Shown: positions 10,772 through 21,444, numbered from the stretch's first letter. The stretch is 64,000 nucleotides of DNA from Trachythela sp. YZ-2020 (GCA_016169945.1 JADLSH010000382.1:1364001-1428000); one strand, 5' to 3'. The notes: generated from the sequence alone by a model not told the origin. A program made the numbers and translations.

Positions 10772-12601
10772 TTGATAATGTTGCGCCAACGCGCGTTTTC
10801 ATCTGGAAACGTACAGTTGTTTAAATTTTACCGCAATAAAGTGAATAGAAAGAGGAAACTGTTACGAGCAAAATTTTTTGCTACGAAGGTCAGTAACTTA
10901 AAAAAGTCAAAACCTAAGACTTGGTGGTCTGACATCAAACGTATCAGCGGAATGAAAACCTGCAACAACGATCTTAAATCGCAACTTCAAATAGAAAATA
11001 TTGACCACTTATCGTTGAAAGAACTTGCCAATTTAATTAACAACACCTTTCTGGAACCTATGAGCACATACCACCCCTTACGAGACGAAGATCTATCCAA
11101 CTTACTTCAAGACATTCCTGTCGACCCCCGAACTGTAGTTAAAACGATAACTTCTCCGGCATCAGTGTTAATCAAGCTGAAGAATCTGAACGCGTCCAAA
11201 GCACCAGGACCAGATGGTATACCCAACTGGATTTTAAAAACTTATGGCGAGATTCTAGCATCCCCGATATCCATCTTGTTGAATACATCTTACCAGGAAG
11301 AAAAACTTCCTATTGTCTGGAAAAGAGCAAACATCACTCCTATCCCCAAAGATAAACCTGTGCGTGAAATTAATAAACATCTTAGGCCAATTTCGCTTAC
11401 TTCAGTAGTATCTAAATTGGTTGAGGATGTTATAGTTGAGAAATACGTCGCCCCAGCTGTTTTATCTATAGCTGATCCAGCACAATTTGGAGGCATTCCG
11501 CGCTCATCGGCAACTTACGCGCTTATCTCGATGGTGCACAAGTGGTCGGAGGCTACTGATGGATCTGGAAATGTTGTCAGAACTGTATTATTTGATTACC
11601 GTAAAGCTTTCGATCTTGTTGACCACCTCATTTTGGCCAGAAAAGTTATCCAACTATCTGTTCCATCTTTTGTAAAGAAGTGGATTTTAGACTTTTTATC
11701 AAATAGATTCCAACGGGTAAAACTGTCGATTGACTGTTTTTCGGAGTGGGGCAGTGTACCGTCTGGTGTCCCTCAAGGGACCAAACTTGGCCCCTGGCTC
11801 TTCATTCTTATGATTAATGATCTAAGAACTCCAGAGAGCGATTGTTGGAAATACATCGACGATACCACAATTTCTGAAGTTGTAAGCAAAGGCAACACAA
11901 GCACAATACAAAACTCCGTCGACGTCGTACAAAATTGGTCTATCACGAACAAGCTACAACTCCATGACTCCAAATGTAAAAAACTAAGGTTTTGTTTTAC
12001 AAGATCTGGTCATGCTTCACTACATGAGAATGTCGTAGTCTGCGGTAACCAACTTGAAGTTGTCACCCACGCTAAGATTCTTGGCCTGACTATTAGCAGT
12101 GACTTGAAATGGATTAAACATATTCTTAACACTATCAAGAAGGCGAACAAGCGGTTCTACTTGATTGTCCAACTTAAACGTGCAAAGGTTCCAACTGCAG
12201 ATATTCTTAACTTTTATTGTGCCTGCATTAGGCAAATTTTGGAATATTGTTGCCAAGTGTACCACTATGGATTACCAGGCTATCTTTCTAACGCCATTGA
12301 ACGGGTGCAAAAACGTGTTATGTCTATCATATACCCAAATTCAAGTTATGACGACAGCCTTGCTCTTAGTGGCATTTCTAAACTTAGTAGTAGACGTGAA
12401 GAAGCATGTATAAAACTTTTTAACGAAATAGTTAACATTCCTGATCACAAGTTGGCGTATCTCTTGCCCCCTAAACAGGAAACAAAGTATGATTTGAGGC
12501 AATCTCGTGTATTTACGGACTATACTGTGAACACAAATAGATTTTTAAACTCTTTTTTTCCTTCGTCGGTTAAAACTTTTAATATAGCTAACTGTAAATA
12601 G
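10772..12601 (+). CDS. Non-LTR reverse transcriptase, long open part of ORF2
   Basis: 609 residues are open. RT motifs in order: SKAPGPDGIPNWILK (about residue 150), ANITPIPKDKP, LRPISLTSVVSKL, LFDYRKAFDLVDHL (first catalytic Asp), GVPQGTKLGPWLF, and YIDDTTISEV, where the usual YADD reads YIDD. The thumb and C-terminal region include ILEYCCQVYHYGLP and LAYLLPPKQE. It belongs to the CR1/L2/Jockey group. The first Met is only the first in the open stretch; true ORF2 starts upstream with the endonuclease. RT itself is uninterrupted, but the frameshifts before it make this copy inactive as a whole. It lies inside the TIR element. Confidence 0.85.
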   Translation: MIMLRQRAFSSGNVQLFKFYRNKVNRKRKLLRAKFFATKVSNLKKSKPKTWWSDIKRISGMKTCNNDLKSQLQIENIDHLSLKELANLINNTFLEPMSTYHPLRDEDLSNLLQDIPVDPRTVVKTITSPASVLIKLKNLNASKAPGPDGIPNWILKTYGEILASPISILLNTSYQEEKLPIVWKRANITPIPKDKPVREINKHLRPISLTSVVSKLVEDVIVEKYVAPAVLSIADPAQFGGIPRSSATYALISMVHKWSEATDGSGNVVRTVLFDYRKAFDLVDHLILARKVIQLSVPSFVKKWILDFLSNRFQRVKLSIDCFSEWGSVPSGVPQGTKLGPWLFILMINDLRTPESDCWKYIDDTTISEVVSKGNTSTIQNSVDVVQNWSITNKLQLHDSKCKKLRFCFTRSGHASLHENVVVCGNQLEVVTHAKILGLTISSDLKWIKHILNTIKKANKRFYLIVQLKRAKVPTADILNFYCACIRQILEYCCQVYHYGLPGYLSNAIERVQKRVMSIIYPNSSYDDSLALSGISKLSSRREEACIKLFNEIVNIPDHKLAYLLPPKQETKYDLRQSRVFTDYTVNTNRFLNSFFPSSVKTFNIANCK

Positions 12602-12780
12602 ATTCAAATTGAGTTGATAAAGTCGTGTAAATTTTCTCCAATAATTGTATTTTAATCTATACGTTATGTATATTTTGCACGCAATTCAGCTCTGTAGCTG
12701 CAAAGTGTAATTTTTAATAAACTATTCTATTCTATTCTAATATAATCTAATAAACTATTCTATTCTATTAAATAAAAAAC
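12602..12780 (+). repeat. 3' UTR and ATTCT-type tail of the retrotransposon
   Basis: AATAAACTATTCTATTCTA repeats near 12715-12770 form a short microsatellite tail, the usual 3' end of CR1-group elements. It defines the end of the retrotransposon inside the TIR element. Confidence 0.7.
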
Positions 12781-13059
12781 TTAACGTTCCTGCTGAACGG
12801 TATAGCGATACAACGCTGTGGATTCTTTTCAAGATAAAACCTAAACCTATACTGTAGTAACAAGGTGCCCTCATTAACGTTTCAGAATTAACAGTTGGCG
12901 TCTCGTTCCTTAAAATATTTTAATTTACAAACTTTTGTCTCTGTGCTATTGTAATTGCGTGTTAGATATATTACATTAATTAACACACATTTCCTATTGA
13001 TTGACAGCGGTAAAAATAGTACAGCCAATCATCAATTCCCGTCCACTGGTGGACGGGCA
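12781..13059. other. Inner non-coding part of the TIR element
   Basis: No gene is seen between the retrotransposon tail and the right inverted terminus. Confidence 0.5.
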
Positions 13060-13165
13060 TATCAAATACACTGCCAAACCTTGCAGACGGTCATTCCAGC
13101 TTCTGCCTTGCCCGCCTTTTAGGAGTTCCGCGGGCTGATCGTCTGCTACGCAGGCTATGAACTTT

Positions 13166-13310
13166 AATTGAGGCACTCCACATTTCAATATTTTTTCAGA
13201 CGATAAGTGTCCGTTAACATGACAACGCTGAGTGCGTTCAGATAATAAGATTTAAATAAATCAACCGCTAGAGCTTGTAATCCATAGTAAGAACGTTCTT
13301 GCAGCAATAT
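13166..13310 (-). pseudogene. CR1/L2-type RT remnant, 5' part of the split copy
   Basis: Minus-strand translation gives YYGLQALAVDLFKSYYLNAL and, after a stop, KCGVPQ. This is the RT region directly before the interruption by the TIR element. It continues at 9687 and below. The copy is 5'-truncated near 13310. Confidence 0.7.
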
Positions 13311-13317
13311 GGAATGG

Positions 13318-13735
13318 TCGGAATTATATAGTAGGCTCGGAGTTATATAGTAGGCTCGGAGTTATATAGCAGGCTCCGCTCGAGATATATACTAGGCTCG
13401 GCTTGGAACTATCCTTACATCTTAGAGTTAAGCTCGCTCGATATGGAGATAATTGACTCACTCTTAGGATTCAATGATTCAATTTTAAGATTCAATTATT
13501 CAATCTTAGATTCAATGATTCACTCTTAGGATTCAATTATTCAATCTTAGGATTCAATGAGTCAATCTTAGGATTCAAAGATTCACTTTTAGGATTCAAT
13601 GATTCACTCTTAGGATTCAATGATTCAATTAGAGGATTCAATGATTTAATCTTAGGATATCATGCAGTATCTTAGGATATCGTACAGTATCTTACGATAA
13701 CATCTTAGGTTATCAGTCAATATCTTAGGATTGAT
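13318..13735. repeat. Inverted counterpart of the 7.1-8.08 kb satellites
   Basis: GAGTTATATAGTAGGCTCGG occurs in tandem at 13330-13400, followed by TTAGGATTCAATGATTCA units and TATCTTAGGATATC units. The order and orientation mirror those at 7125-8085, so the inverted repeat of the composite element extends inward through satellite. Confidence 0.8.
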
Positions 13736-14313
13736 TGATTTATCTCGCTAAAATAGAGCAACCCAGAATGTCCACTAACGATAACTAAACTAAAACCTAT
13801 CCACTTAATGTAAAATCAGTTTACATAAACTTATCTGGTTCGTGTTCGCCCAGGCATACCTGGGGAGTTGATTGTTTGGCTGCGTTAATGACCACTTTAA
13901 CGACTTTCCAAAATGTAAATATCGAACTTGACGACCAAATATAAGCTTTCTAAATATATAGTTACATATGTCTAATCTTTCGCTGTTTTTACAGCTGCTT
14001 TTAATGCTACGAATGTTTTTATCTCCATTATTTAAGAACGTCGGCATGTCTGGAAACCTTATATTTCTATTCCGATAGGACTTGTGTTTAATATTAACAA
14101 CGCTTGCATAGCAACATTTTTATCAACGGTAAATAAATATCCGTATAATTTCTTATTTGAAAAATCGTCTTCTTCCTGGGAACTATGATATATTACCTAT
14201 ACACAGCGTTGTTTTAATATAAGATATATACATATATATATGTATATATATACGTGTAGGTTTAGGTCTACGAAACGCAAAGAGTGCTCGACAACATATA
14301 GTTAGAGCAAATT

Positions 14314-14460
14314 ATAGATTTTCGCTTACCTCAAAACTTGTCTGCAACAGGCTGTTTCATCTGTAAAACAGGCTGTTTCAGGCTGTTTCAACTACCTGAT
14401 GATTCTTTTACAGATGAAACAGCCTGTTGCAGACAAGTTTTGAGGTAAGCGAAAATCTAT
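14314..14460. repeat. Perfect 55-bp inverted repeat with degenerate ribozyme-like core
   Basis: 14314-14368 is the exact reverse complement of 14406-14460 (includes AACTTGTCTGCAACAGGCTG). The loop holds CTGATGA (14396-14402), followed 13 bases later by GAAAC, the same spacing as in the ribozyme at 14616. Helix II is poor here because its closing pair is T-T, so I call this at most a decayed hammerhead core. Confidence 0.7.
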
Positions 14461-14615
14461 GTATATATATATATTGTATATATATGTGTATATATATATA
14501 CACTTCACGCATGTCTGGATGCGCATGTGTCTGAGTATTGTACCACATGCGCTTGGTGAGGGCAAGAGTATGGTGTATAAATACGAAGTCACTCGCATCT
14601 AGACTGCGTTACAAG

Positions 14616-14659
14616 CTGCACTGACGAGCCGTTGAACGGCGAAACATGCATGTCTGCAG
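14616..14659 (+). ncRNA. Type I hammerhead ribozyme, short helix III
   Basis: The core is CTGACGA (14621-14627), fitting CUGANGA, then helix II GCCGT/ACGGC with loop TGA, then GAAA (14641-14644). Helix III is CAT/ATG with a two-base loop. The cleavage triplet is GTC (14652-14654). Helix I is CTGCA (14616-14620) pairing with TGCAG (14655-14659). All conserved core bases are present. Self-cleavage is expected after C14654. Confidence 0.8.
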
Positions 14660-14784
14660 ATTTGACTATATATATATATATATAGGTTGCTAATAAATCT
14701 CCATCGGAGAATGTCAGCGGTGGAGAAAAGTACTCCACCAGCTCCACCGGCTCAAGAACCCTCACTCTGTATACTACTCTTCGC

Positions 14785-16684
14785 CAGAAATAAAGGTATA
14801 TAGTTACTAATTATTTGTTAAAGAATATGAAATAGCTTCTGTCCAACTGTGGTTGATCTGCACAGCAGCCCTCGTGGAATAGGAATGGAAAGAAAATACT
14901 CTTCCTCGCCGTTAAATACCTAGGCCTTCCTCATTCTAGTTCAACCCAAGCCTTCTAATCACATGACTATTATACATAATTTAGCTTTCGCGCTTCTCAC
15001 ATATTTCGCATAATTAGTTTCAATTTTATATGATATTTAATAAACCATTGATAATATTTACATTATTCATAAATGCCTGTCTATTTGTGTTAAAATATAC
15101 AAACCTTTGAACAACTTTCACGGCAGTCATTCAACCATTTATAGAGAAAAAGAACCCTTCTCTTTGTCTTTGTAGCTGACGTAAAATTTTACGCGACGCT
15201 CAATTCTTGATATTGAACGGAAACCTAATATTTATTTATTATTGTGCTCTTTATACTCAGCTATCTGCAGAGTACGGAAGTATTAACATTTCTGTCGTGT
15301 AACGTTGCTCTCACAAAGTGGCAATTCGACAGGAAGTGCGCCTCCATTTACTTTAAACAGAGAGTAACATTCGCATACCATATACATTAATTTGTATACT
15401 CTCCTGATTGTAAATCCCAAACAGATTGATTACTCATGTTTTTCTATTACTAAACATAAAATAGTTCTAAATTTTATATGTTGAATCTGAAAAAGTGTAA
15501 TATAACTAGATGGCACAGATGCATACCTGGATCAGCCTGCGAAAGTTAAGTATCATAAGTTGTACTAGTTGTGTATGCCGTACTTGCACATTCTGTTCTT
15601 TTTAGCCCGGAAAAGTAAAACAAACGTTTTTGAATTACTCGTCCAATTCTCATCCAAGTTGGATAAAAATTTAGTCCTTACTCTGCAAATTTTCTTATTA
15701 AACTGTTTGATATTTTTGACTTATTCTGCTTAAAGACAAACACACACAAAAACACATAATATCATGGCAGAAGTAAAAATGAATGTTCAAATAATCAGCA
15801 CGAAATCGCTGAAAAAGACATTTTTCGTGCGAATAGATTTTTAATTCTTACCCTGTCCCTTTGAAGGCACGAATACCAGAAAAGACACGAAAAGATACAA
15901 GTACTTCGGTTGCCACAACATCTAGTTAAAGAGAATTGGCGTATAGTTAGATATATGCGTAATCAGGCATTAGCAAAGATATGCCTATATTTATCTGCAT
16001 TTGGCACTACATTCCAAAAAACTCAAATAAATTAACTTCTGAAAAAGCGAAGTTATTTATAATCATAGAACTACTGTGGTTTGTATTATATAGGTACTGT
16101 GGATCTTTCGCCTAGATATTGGTTGAAGCTAAGTCCTCAAAAGGTCAGTGACTGTGTTGTTCTCCCAAAAGGGCTGTACCGGCTTTGTTCCTCTTGCTAT
16201 AAACAAGTGTGAAATTTGCTGATCTTTTGCTTACACACCAAGCTACAGGTTTTCGATCTATTTTAGTGGCCGTCGCCGGCGAAGTTAACATCTGAGCATG
16301 CATCTTGTTGATCTATTAATGCGATTTAAGGTGGCTCGCTGGGGTGTTTGCATTATAGTGCACTATTGTATTCAGGAGGCTCCTGTTTCTTCATCTTGCT
16401 CGATACAAGGACGAAATTCAAAGAATGCTCTCCTGAAGATTTTGGTGTACTACTTTTGTGTTGAAAGTCCATTACCATGGCAACAGCGTGCTTAGAACAG
16501 ACCTTACTTTTTGTCTTCTTCCTGTCATTTTAAAAATATCTTTCGGTTAAACTTTGGATAGGAAATAATATTGGTTTAATATTGGTCTATCGATACGTTT
16601 TTTTTTTAATTCAAAAAAAGTTAAAAATCAATATTCAGAAATGTTTCTTCGATAGAATTTTAGGAAAAATTGACATTACACCTA
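14785..16684. other. Intergenic, no gene seen
   Basis: No supported coding sequence or RNA gene. At 16326-16340, TTAA followed by GGTGGCTCGCT resembles the terminus of the TTAA element at 16689, but no matching right end was found. Confidence 0.45.
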
Positions 16685-16688
16685 TTAA

Positions 16689-17353
16689 GGTGGCTCGATA
16701 TAGTAATCACAAAAACTTTATTCAAGAATCACGAAAACAAAACTTATGAACAAACCCGCGTGACCATTTATGCGCGCGGGAATATTAACGAAATAACTTC
16801 TAAAATGACCTGACGTGAGCATTTGCTCGCGCCATCTCGCGCCATCTCGCGTCATTGCGCGTGTTATATACCGTTTTCATGTCAATTGCTGACGTCATTA
16901 AAAAATTCCATCTTTGAAAAACAATGCGCTATATCTCATTATTTTGTCCGGTGACCTATGTTCAAATTTTGCATGCTGTATTGCACCGCAAAAATCTTTC
17001 TTAATGCCAAAAATAAAAAATTCTGTAGTGCCAAAAAAAAATTATTGAAGAAAACGTATTTTTTGCCTTTTTCAAAAAATTGGCATTACAGAATTTTTTT
17101 ATATTTTGCTTATTGTTAGTCCATCTTGCAAGTAAAATAATGGACGAAAAAAAATGGGGGTCACCGTGCTTCTTTTCCAACTACACGAGGCGATAGGCTA
17201 TTTTGGAGTGAATTTCGTACGCGTATGTTGCCATAGCAATGAACTATGTGTTACTAAAACTAACATAATTTGAAAGTAGAAAGATAAAAATATATGAAAA
17301 CCCCGATACCTGGTGAGTGAAACCTATATCGTTGAAAACTGTATCGATCCACC
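16689..17353. mobile_element. 665-bp MITE with TTAA target duplication
   Basis: The ends GGTGGCTCGATATAGT and, complemented, GGTGGATCGATACAGT are flanked by TTAA at 16685-16688 and 17354-17357. TTAA duplications are known for piggyBac and Kolobok-type transposases. The inside is non-coding. Confidence 0.7.
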
Positions 17354-17357
17354 TTAA

Positions 17358-18628
17358 GCCGATATTATTAAATGTACAAAGTTTTAGAAAAATTCACTGA
17401 AGGAAACGGGAGAAATTTGAGCTACATTTGGAGGTTTTTTGGAGCTCTGACGTCATACAATAGTCGGAAATTTCGTTTCTCGCGTGGTGTCCCGCATGCA
17501 TTTCGTAGAGAACAATGAAAATACGCGAGTCTTTCAAAGCATGTTTTATTGATTTTCAAATTCCAAGTTTTAAAAATTTTATATAATATTTGATATACTG
17601 TGTCTGTTTATGGCCAACTAAGTATGGATTATTGCATGTAAGATCGAAGAAAATGTTGGGTATTTACTACTTATGACTTGTTACAGCTTTTTTCTAACGG
17701 CTAAGCCATTCATAATCGGTTCAATCACTTTACCAGCGTCCGACGTTTTCGCAAAGCGGCCTTTGAAATAATTTCTGTTTTTTTGTTGTACGAGTATCGA
17801 TCCTGCCCGTTTCACGCATAGAGGAAAAGTTTTCTTCATTATTTTAATTAGCGTTATTGTCAGAAGTACTGGTAAATAGAGCAGGAAATCATTACATATC
17901 CCACTGTTCGCGATACGACCATCGCGTACGACTGTCAAAAACGACCAACAATGCCGCTTGCATAGGCAAATTTACACTTTTGTTTTCTCTGATGTCACTT
18001 CCAGATATCGTTGTGGATTTTAGAATTATTTTTATGCTTCTTTTTTATGCTTCGCATTTGTTTGAAAAGAGTTTTTCGGAAAAGAAACGATATATTTGTT
18101 TATATTTTGATGTTCCCGCCACATATAGGAGAAACGTAACCCCCGGACATAAAACCCTAGGGAGTCATCATAAATCAGGAGGTACGAACAGATGTATTTA
18201 ATATTAAATTTTCACATATCTGCATCTAAATTTCACATTGTTGGTTGTCGGCTAATAATAATAATTGCAATTGGAAATATTTGCAAACGATAACCTATTG
18301 GCACGATTAGGTCAATTATATTGTTATCACTGTAGGGTCAAAAACACATGCAGGTCTATCTAAATTTGCAACACAAAATGCTTTTCATAGAATATGGAAT
18401 TAACAAATATTAGTGCTAAATGTCTTCAATTTAAATGAATCTTTGTTTGCTTTCGACCGAGGCTATAAAAAGAATATATAATTTATATGTATGTATAAAA
18501 TATTATTTAAAATAGACAGACACTGAAGTCAGAGTGTTAAATGAAAAACCACTTTGTGGATTTTGCACTCTTTAATAAAGTCATTCATTCACGTCGCAAT
18601 GACGTTTGAAATTCCGCACTTGTCTTAA
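17358..18628. other. Intergenic, nothing recognised
   Basis: Open frames on both strands at 17681-18201 show no domain. An AATAAAG followed by TCATTCATTCAC at about 18573 could be the tail of a short retroelement fragment, but no coding remnant supports it. Confidence 0.4.
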
Positions 18629-18630
18629 TA

Positions 18631-18920
18631 CACTGTTAATTTTAGGGTGTCAATTTAACACCAAAAAGTGGTGCTAAAAAATTAGGTAAAAAATGACACC
18701 TTTTTTGGGTGCTATTTTAACACCGCCTTTGATGGTGTTGATTTAACACTAGTTACGGTGCTAAAACAACACCTTTCCTAGTGTGATATTAGCACTGGTT
18801 TTTAGAGTTAATTTAACACTTGTTGTGTAGTGCTAAAATAACACTTTGTTTTGGTGTTAAAGTAACACGCCTTGTCAGTGCTAAAGTCACACCAGTTTTT
18901 AAGTTTAACTGTTAACCCTG
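18631..18920. repeat. Left array of palindromic GGTGTTAAATTAACACC motifs
   Basis: Many variants of GGTGCTAAAATAACACC occur at irregular spacing, each close to a perfect palindrome. This arrangement suits clustered protein-binding sites. The matching right array is at 22150-22400 and 22735-22826. Confidence 0.8.
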
Positions 18921-19192
18921 GTGAAAATAAAACTTTGTTATTGGTTTACACTGCACTAAAGTGATTTAGTGCACCCAAATGGCCTCATAATATTACACAC
19001 AAACAAGAAAATAGTTTCATGATTATTATTAAATTAAGTTAAAAGTTTTTGGGTTCATTTTCCTTAGCTGTTCATGATTAAGTTTAACAATTGTTAATAT
19101 TCTTCCACTTGAAATATCCTTTCACAAAACTTTTAACTAACCATTATGCATGCATGCATTAAATGAAGTTTAGTGTAAATGTTGTATATATA

Positions 19193-19513
19193 CTATTTCC
19201 ATTGGAGTCCCAGCTCATTGACAAATTTCTGGACAGAAATTATTTCCTTAGCATCAGCGCGCTTGTCCATCAAAACCGCTTCCAGGAAGGCGTAGATATT
19301 CGAAACTCCTGGAGTGTACTCCATATTCAGCACATAAAAAGTGGAGATAAGCATGGTCACCACCATAGCCACTGGAATGTTTTTGCTTGAGAAGTTTAAA
19401 CAGATTTGTCCATCAGCAGCGATATAAAAAGGATCCAAGATTGCCAGGTCTCCAGAAGCTATAATCCGTGGATAGGTGGATTTCTCTACTTCTTCGTCAA
19501 TGGAATCATCATC
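19193..19513 (-). CDS. Terminal exon, SAMD3-like C-terminal domain
   Basis: Minus-strand exon after a TTTTCAG acceptor (19514-19516), ending at a TAG at 19193. It begins DDDSIDEEVEKSTYPRI, then FYIAADGQICLNF and STFYVLNMEYTPGVSN. The order of an IAADG-type strand, a hydrophobic helix and a YVLNMEY motif followed by a helix matches the C-terminal region of SAMD3-like proteins that are multi-copy in fish and cnidarian genomes, as I remember that family. Function is not established. In phase with the exon at 19859-19947. Confidence 0.5.
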   Translation of the reverse strand, partial: DDDSIDEEVEKSTYPRIIASGDLAILDPFYIAADGQICLNFSSKNIPVAMVVTMLISTFYVLNMEYTPGVSNIYAFLEAVLMDKRADAKEIISVQKFVNELGLQWK

Positions 19514-19858
19514 CTGAAAATATTCATTTTGATTTTAGCTTATAAGTTCAATATCGACTAACCTTAGGCCCTTAACCTCACCCCTTAACACTGAGCTTAA
19601 GTCACATTGTTGCATCTTTAAATAATTACGTCATAAATATTTTTTACCAGGAAGTTTTGCTCTCATTAATAAAGACATAAGGCAATCGGATCTAGAATCA
19701 GGCCTCCAGGCCAAAAAAGTGTTTACTGTATAACGTAATTATCGAAAGGGTCAAGTAATGATTTAACAAGAGGCATATAAATATATAGTTAACTCATCTA
19801 TGCCCAACACTTCCCCTCTCAATGAAGTGTATCAAATTTTCTATTAAAATATACTTAC

Positions 19859-19947
19859 TGTGCAAATCATGAAAAATATATTTTTGGAAATGGCCTTCTC
19901 TTTCAAACAGGATTGGAGAACCAATGCCGTAACAGTGCTCTCAATTT
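19859..19947 (-). CDS. Internal exon of the SAMD3-like gene
   Basis: 89 bases on the minus strand lie between a strong acceptor (TTTTTTTCCAG) and a GTAAGT donor (19858-19853). The exon encodes IESTVTALVLQSCLKEKAIS and about nine more residues. It starts with two bases of a split codon and ends in phase zero, which joins correctly to GAT at 19513. Confidence 0.5.
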
Positions 19948-20274
19948 CTGGAAAAAAATAAAGGATAACTATAATTAGTAAAACATAAGTCGAGAAACAA
20001 AAGTCGAGAGTCACCTTTTATATCATTAAAATAAAAATACATAAACTTGATCACTAGACAATACGTCAGTCCAATCAAGTTAGAGCAAAGCCAATCAGCC
20101 TGAGATAGTGTAACTGAAACAACAATGTCAAGCAAGGGAGCACGCCAGAGTTGTTTGAATCACTACCCTTTTATTCAATTCACAGCGATATCTGTATATT
20201 AAATTTATTTTGTTCGACTGCCATTTGAAAATAAAGTGGTATACACCGTGTATCGCAGGCGCTTGTGACTTGTG

Positions 20275-20330
20275 ACGATGACATAAGAATTCATTTTAAA
20301 TCTTAATTAATTCTTATGTCATCGTCATGA
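20275..20330. repeat. Short hairpin
   Basis: GACGATGACATAAGAATT is followed, after an AT-rich loop of about 18 bases, by AATTCTTATGTCATCGTC. It is a perfect 18-bp stem. Confidence 0.75.
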
Positions 20331-21444
20331 GTACAAAATATTGTATTTGCTATAACCTGTACCAAGGTGGGGTTCTTTTGGGTGAAATGCCGCTTAGAGT
20401 GTTAAACCCATTTTAATATTATTATTATACGACTAGACAGTACATATGAAAGATTACCATAGGATTTGTATATATATGACCCAGAAGTTTCCAATTGTTT
20501 CTGCAGAAACTAAGGGCATTTCAGCCCCAGGGCTGAATTTGGCCCCGGGGTTGAAAAATCTCCATGTAATCAGCCCCTTACAGTAGTAGACAACTATCTT
20601 TGTTCTAGTAGGATACCAGACATGGCAAAATTGCTTGCTTGCCATGTATAAAACCCAACGTGAAAAAATAATGTTATTTACATTCAGAAGCTGGGCCAGT
20701 CTGGCTTTCCGAGGTGCCCCTATTCACCGGGTCAACTCACCTGAGTCACCTCATGCAATCAGCACCTCAATACAATCCCATGACCAAGCCAACTCAGTAC
20801 ATCACTACATGTATACCCTGGCTTATTGAGGCCAAAACTAATCAAGAGGCCTATACTCTGCTAAATTATATAATAACATTTCATAATACTTTACCATGAA
20901 AACATTTTCAAAATATTTATATTTTTCTGACAGACACACATGGGTGTGGGGCCTGGCATCCATATTTTAAAATAATATTTTATCTAAGTCTTTATACTCA
21001 ATCCATTACAAATTGAAATCTCAAATATTAATTATTTAATTTTAATTACCTGCTTTTTGAGGTTATTTTTGAAGAAATCTAAATCCAGGTCGTTATGTCG
21101 TTTGTATTTTAATATATCAGTGATTCAAACATAAATGTTACCATTAATTACAAGCATGCTTTGTGGCCTTTGCTAGGACGCAAATATGGAAGCATTTTTT
21201 TGACACTAAATTTATAGTTTTTAAACGATTTACGACATTGTTTTGATCTCGCACTTTATTGAATTAAAATAAAATGAGTTCGTGAATCATGTTGTGTTAT
21301 TGTATAAAATATGGCCTTCGACTAGCAAATATTCAATGTTTTTTCCGACTGATGAACGCAAATATTATGATTCAAGCGCTGGCACGAGGACGATCACGAT
21401 ATCCTAAATATATTTCAACAATATAAATGGCATAAATACAGTAC

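Larger units (their letters stand above)
9697..13157 (+). mobile_element. TIR element enclosing a non-LTR EN-RT gene
   Basis: The ends are TAGCCTGCGAGGCAGACGG (left) and, complemented, TAGCCTGCGTAGCAGACG (right), with inverted similarity of about 100 bp (9697-9795 and 13060-13157). TGAACTTT flanks both sides (9688-9695 and 13158-13165), and the ninth base differs. Deleting the element and one flank copy rejoins a minus-strand CGVPQ to the following LLFLIYIND-type sequence of an older RT, so the borders are well supported. The related MITE at 47112-47256 has the same terminal motif with a perfect 9-bp duplication, which suggests a Mutator-like superfamily. The interior holds an EN-RT retrotransposon in plus orientation with its own 3' tail, so it is probably a non-autonomous TIR element carrying a nested retrotransposon. 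Confidence 0.75.
14225..14675 (+). mobile_element. Insert with hammerhead ribozyme (PLE- or retrozyme-like)
   Basis: TA microsatellites border it on both sides (about 14225-14250 and 14667-14684). It contains a perfect 55-bp inverted repeat and a hammerhead ribozyme near the 3' side. No protein is encoded. Hammerhead motifs with a very short helix III are known from Penelope-like elements and from small circular-RNA retrozymes in animals; either origin would fit. Confidence 0.5.
2688..14778. mobile_element. 12-kb composite with Polinton/Maverick-like ends
   Basis: Long inverted repeats lie at 2688-3266 and 13733-14778. The outer ends read AGTACTATACAGAGTGAGG and, complemented on the right, AGTAGTATACAGAGTGAGG. 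The flanks are TTTCGC (2682-2687) and CTTCGC (14779-14784), five of six bases alike. Inverted repeats of several hundred bases, 5'-AG...CT-3' ends and 6-bp duplications are the known signature of Polintons. None of their genes (protein-primed DNA polymerase, integrase, packaging ATPase, protease, capsid) is visible. The inside consists of satellites, a Ngaro-like retroelement, CR1 copies and a TIR element. I infer an internally emptied, non-autonomous Polinton relative later filled by other transposons. Confidence 0.6.
13733..14778 (-). repeat. Right long terminal inverted repeat, with insert
   Basis: Reverse-complement match to 2688-3266. It is continuous from 13733 to about 14225 and resumes at about 14675. 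The intervening ~450 bp has no counterpart on the left and is a later insertion at a TA-rich point. Confidence 0.75.

Noticed and set aside
17681..18201. Opposing open frames of 85 and 114 residues
   Set aside because: They overlap on opposite strands, have no domains and contain no splice-supported extension.
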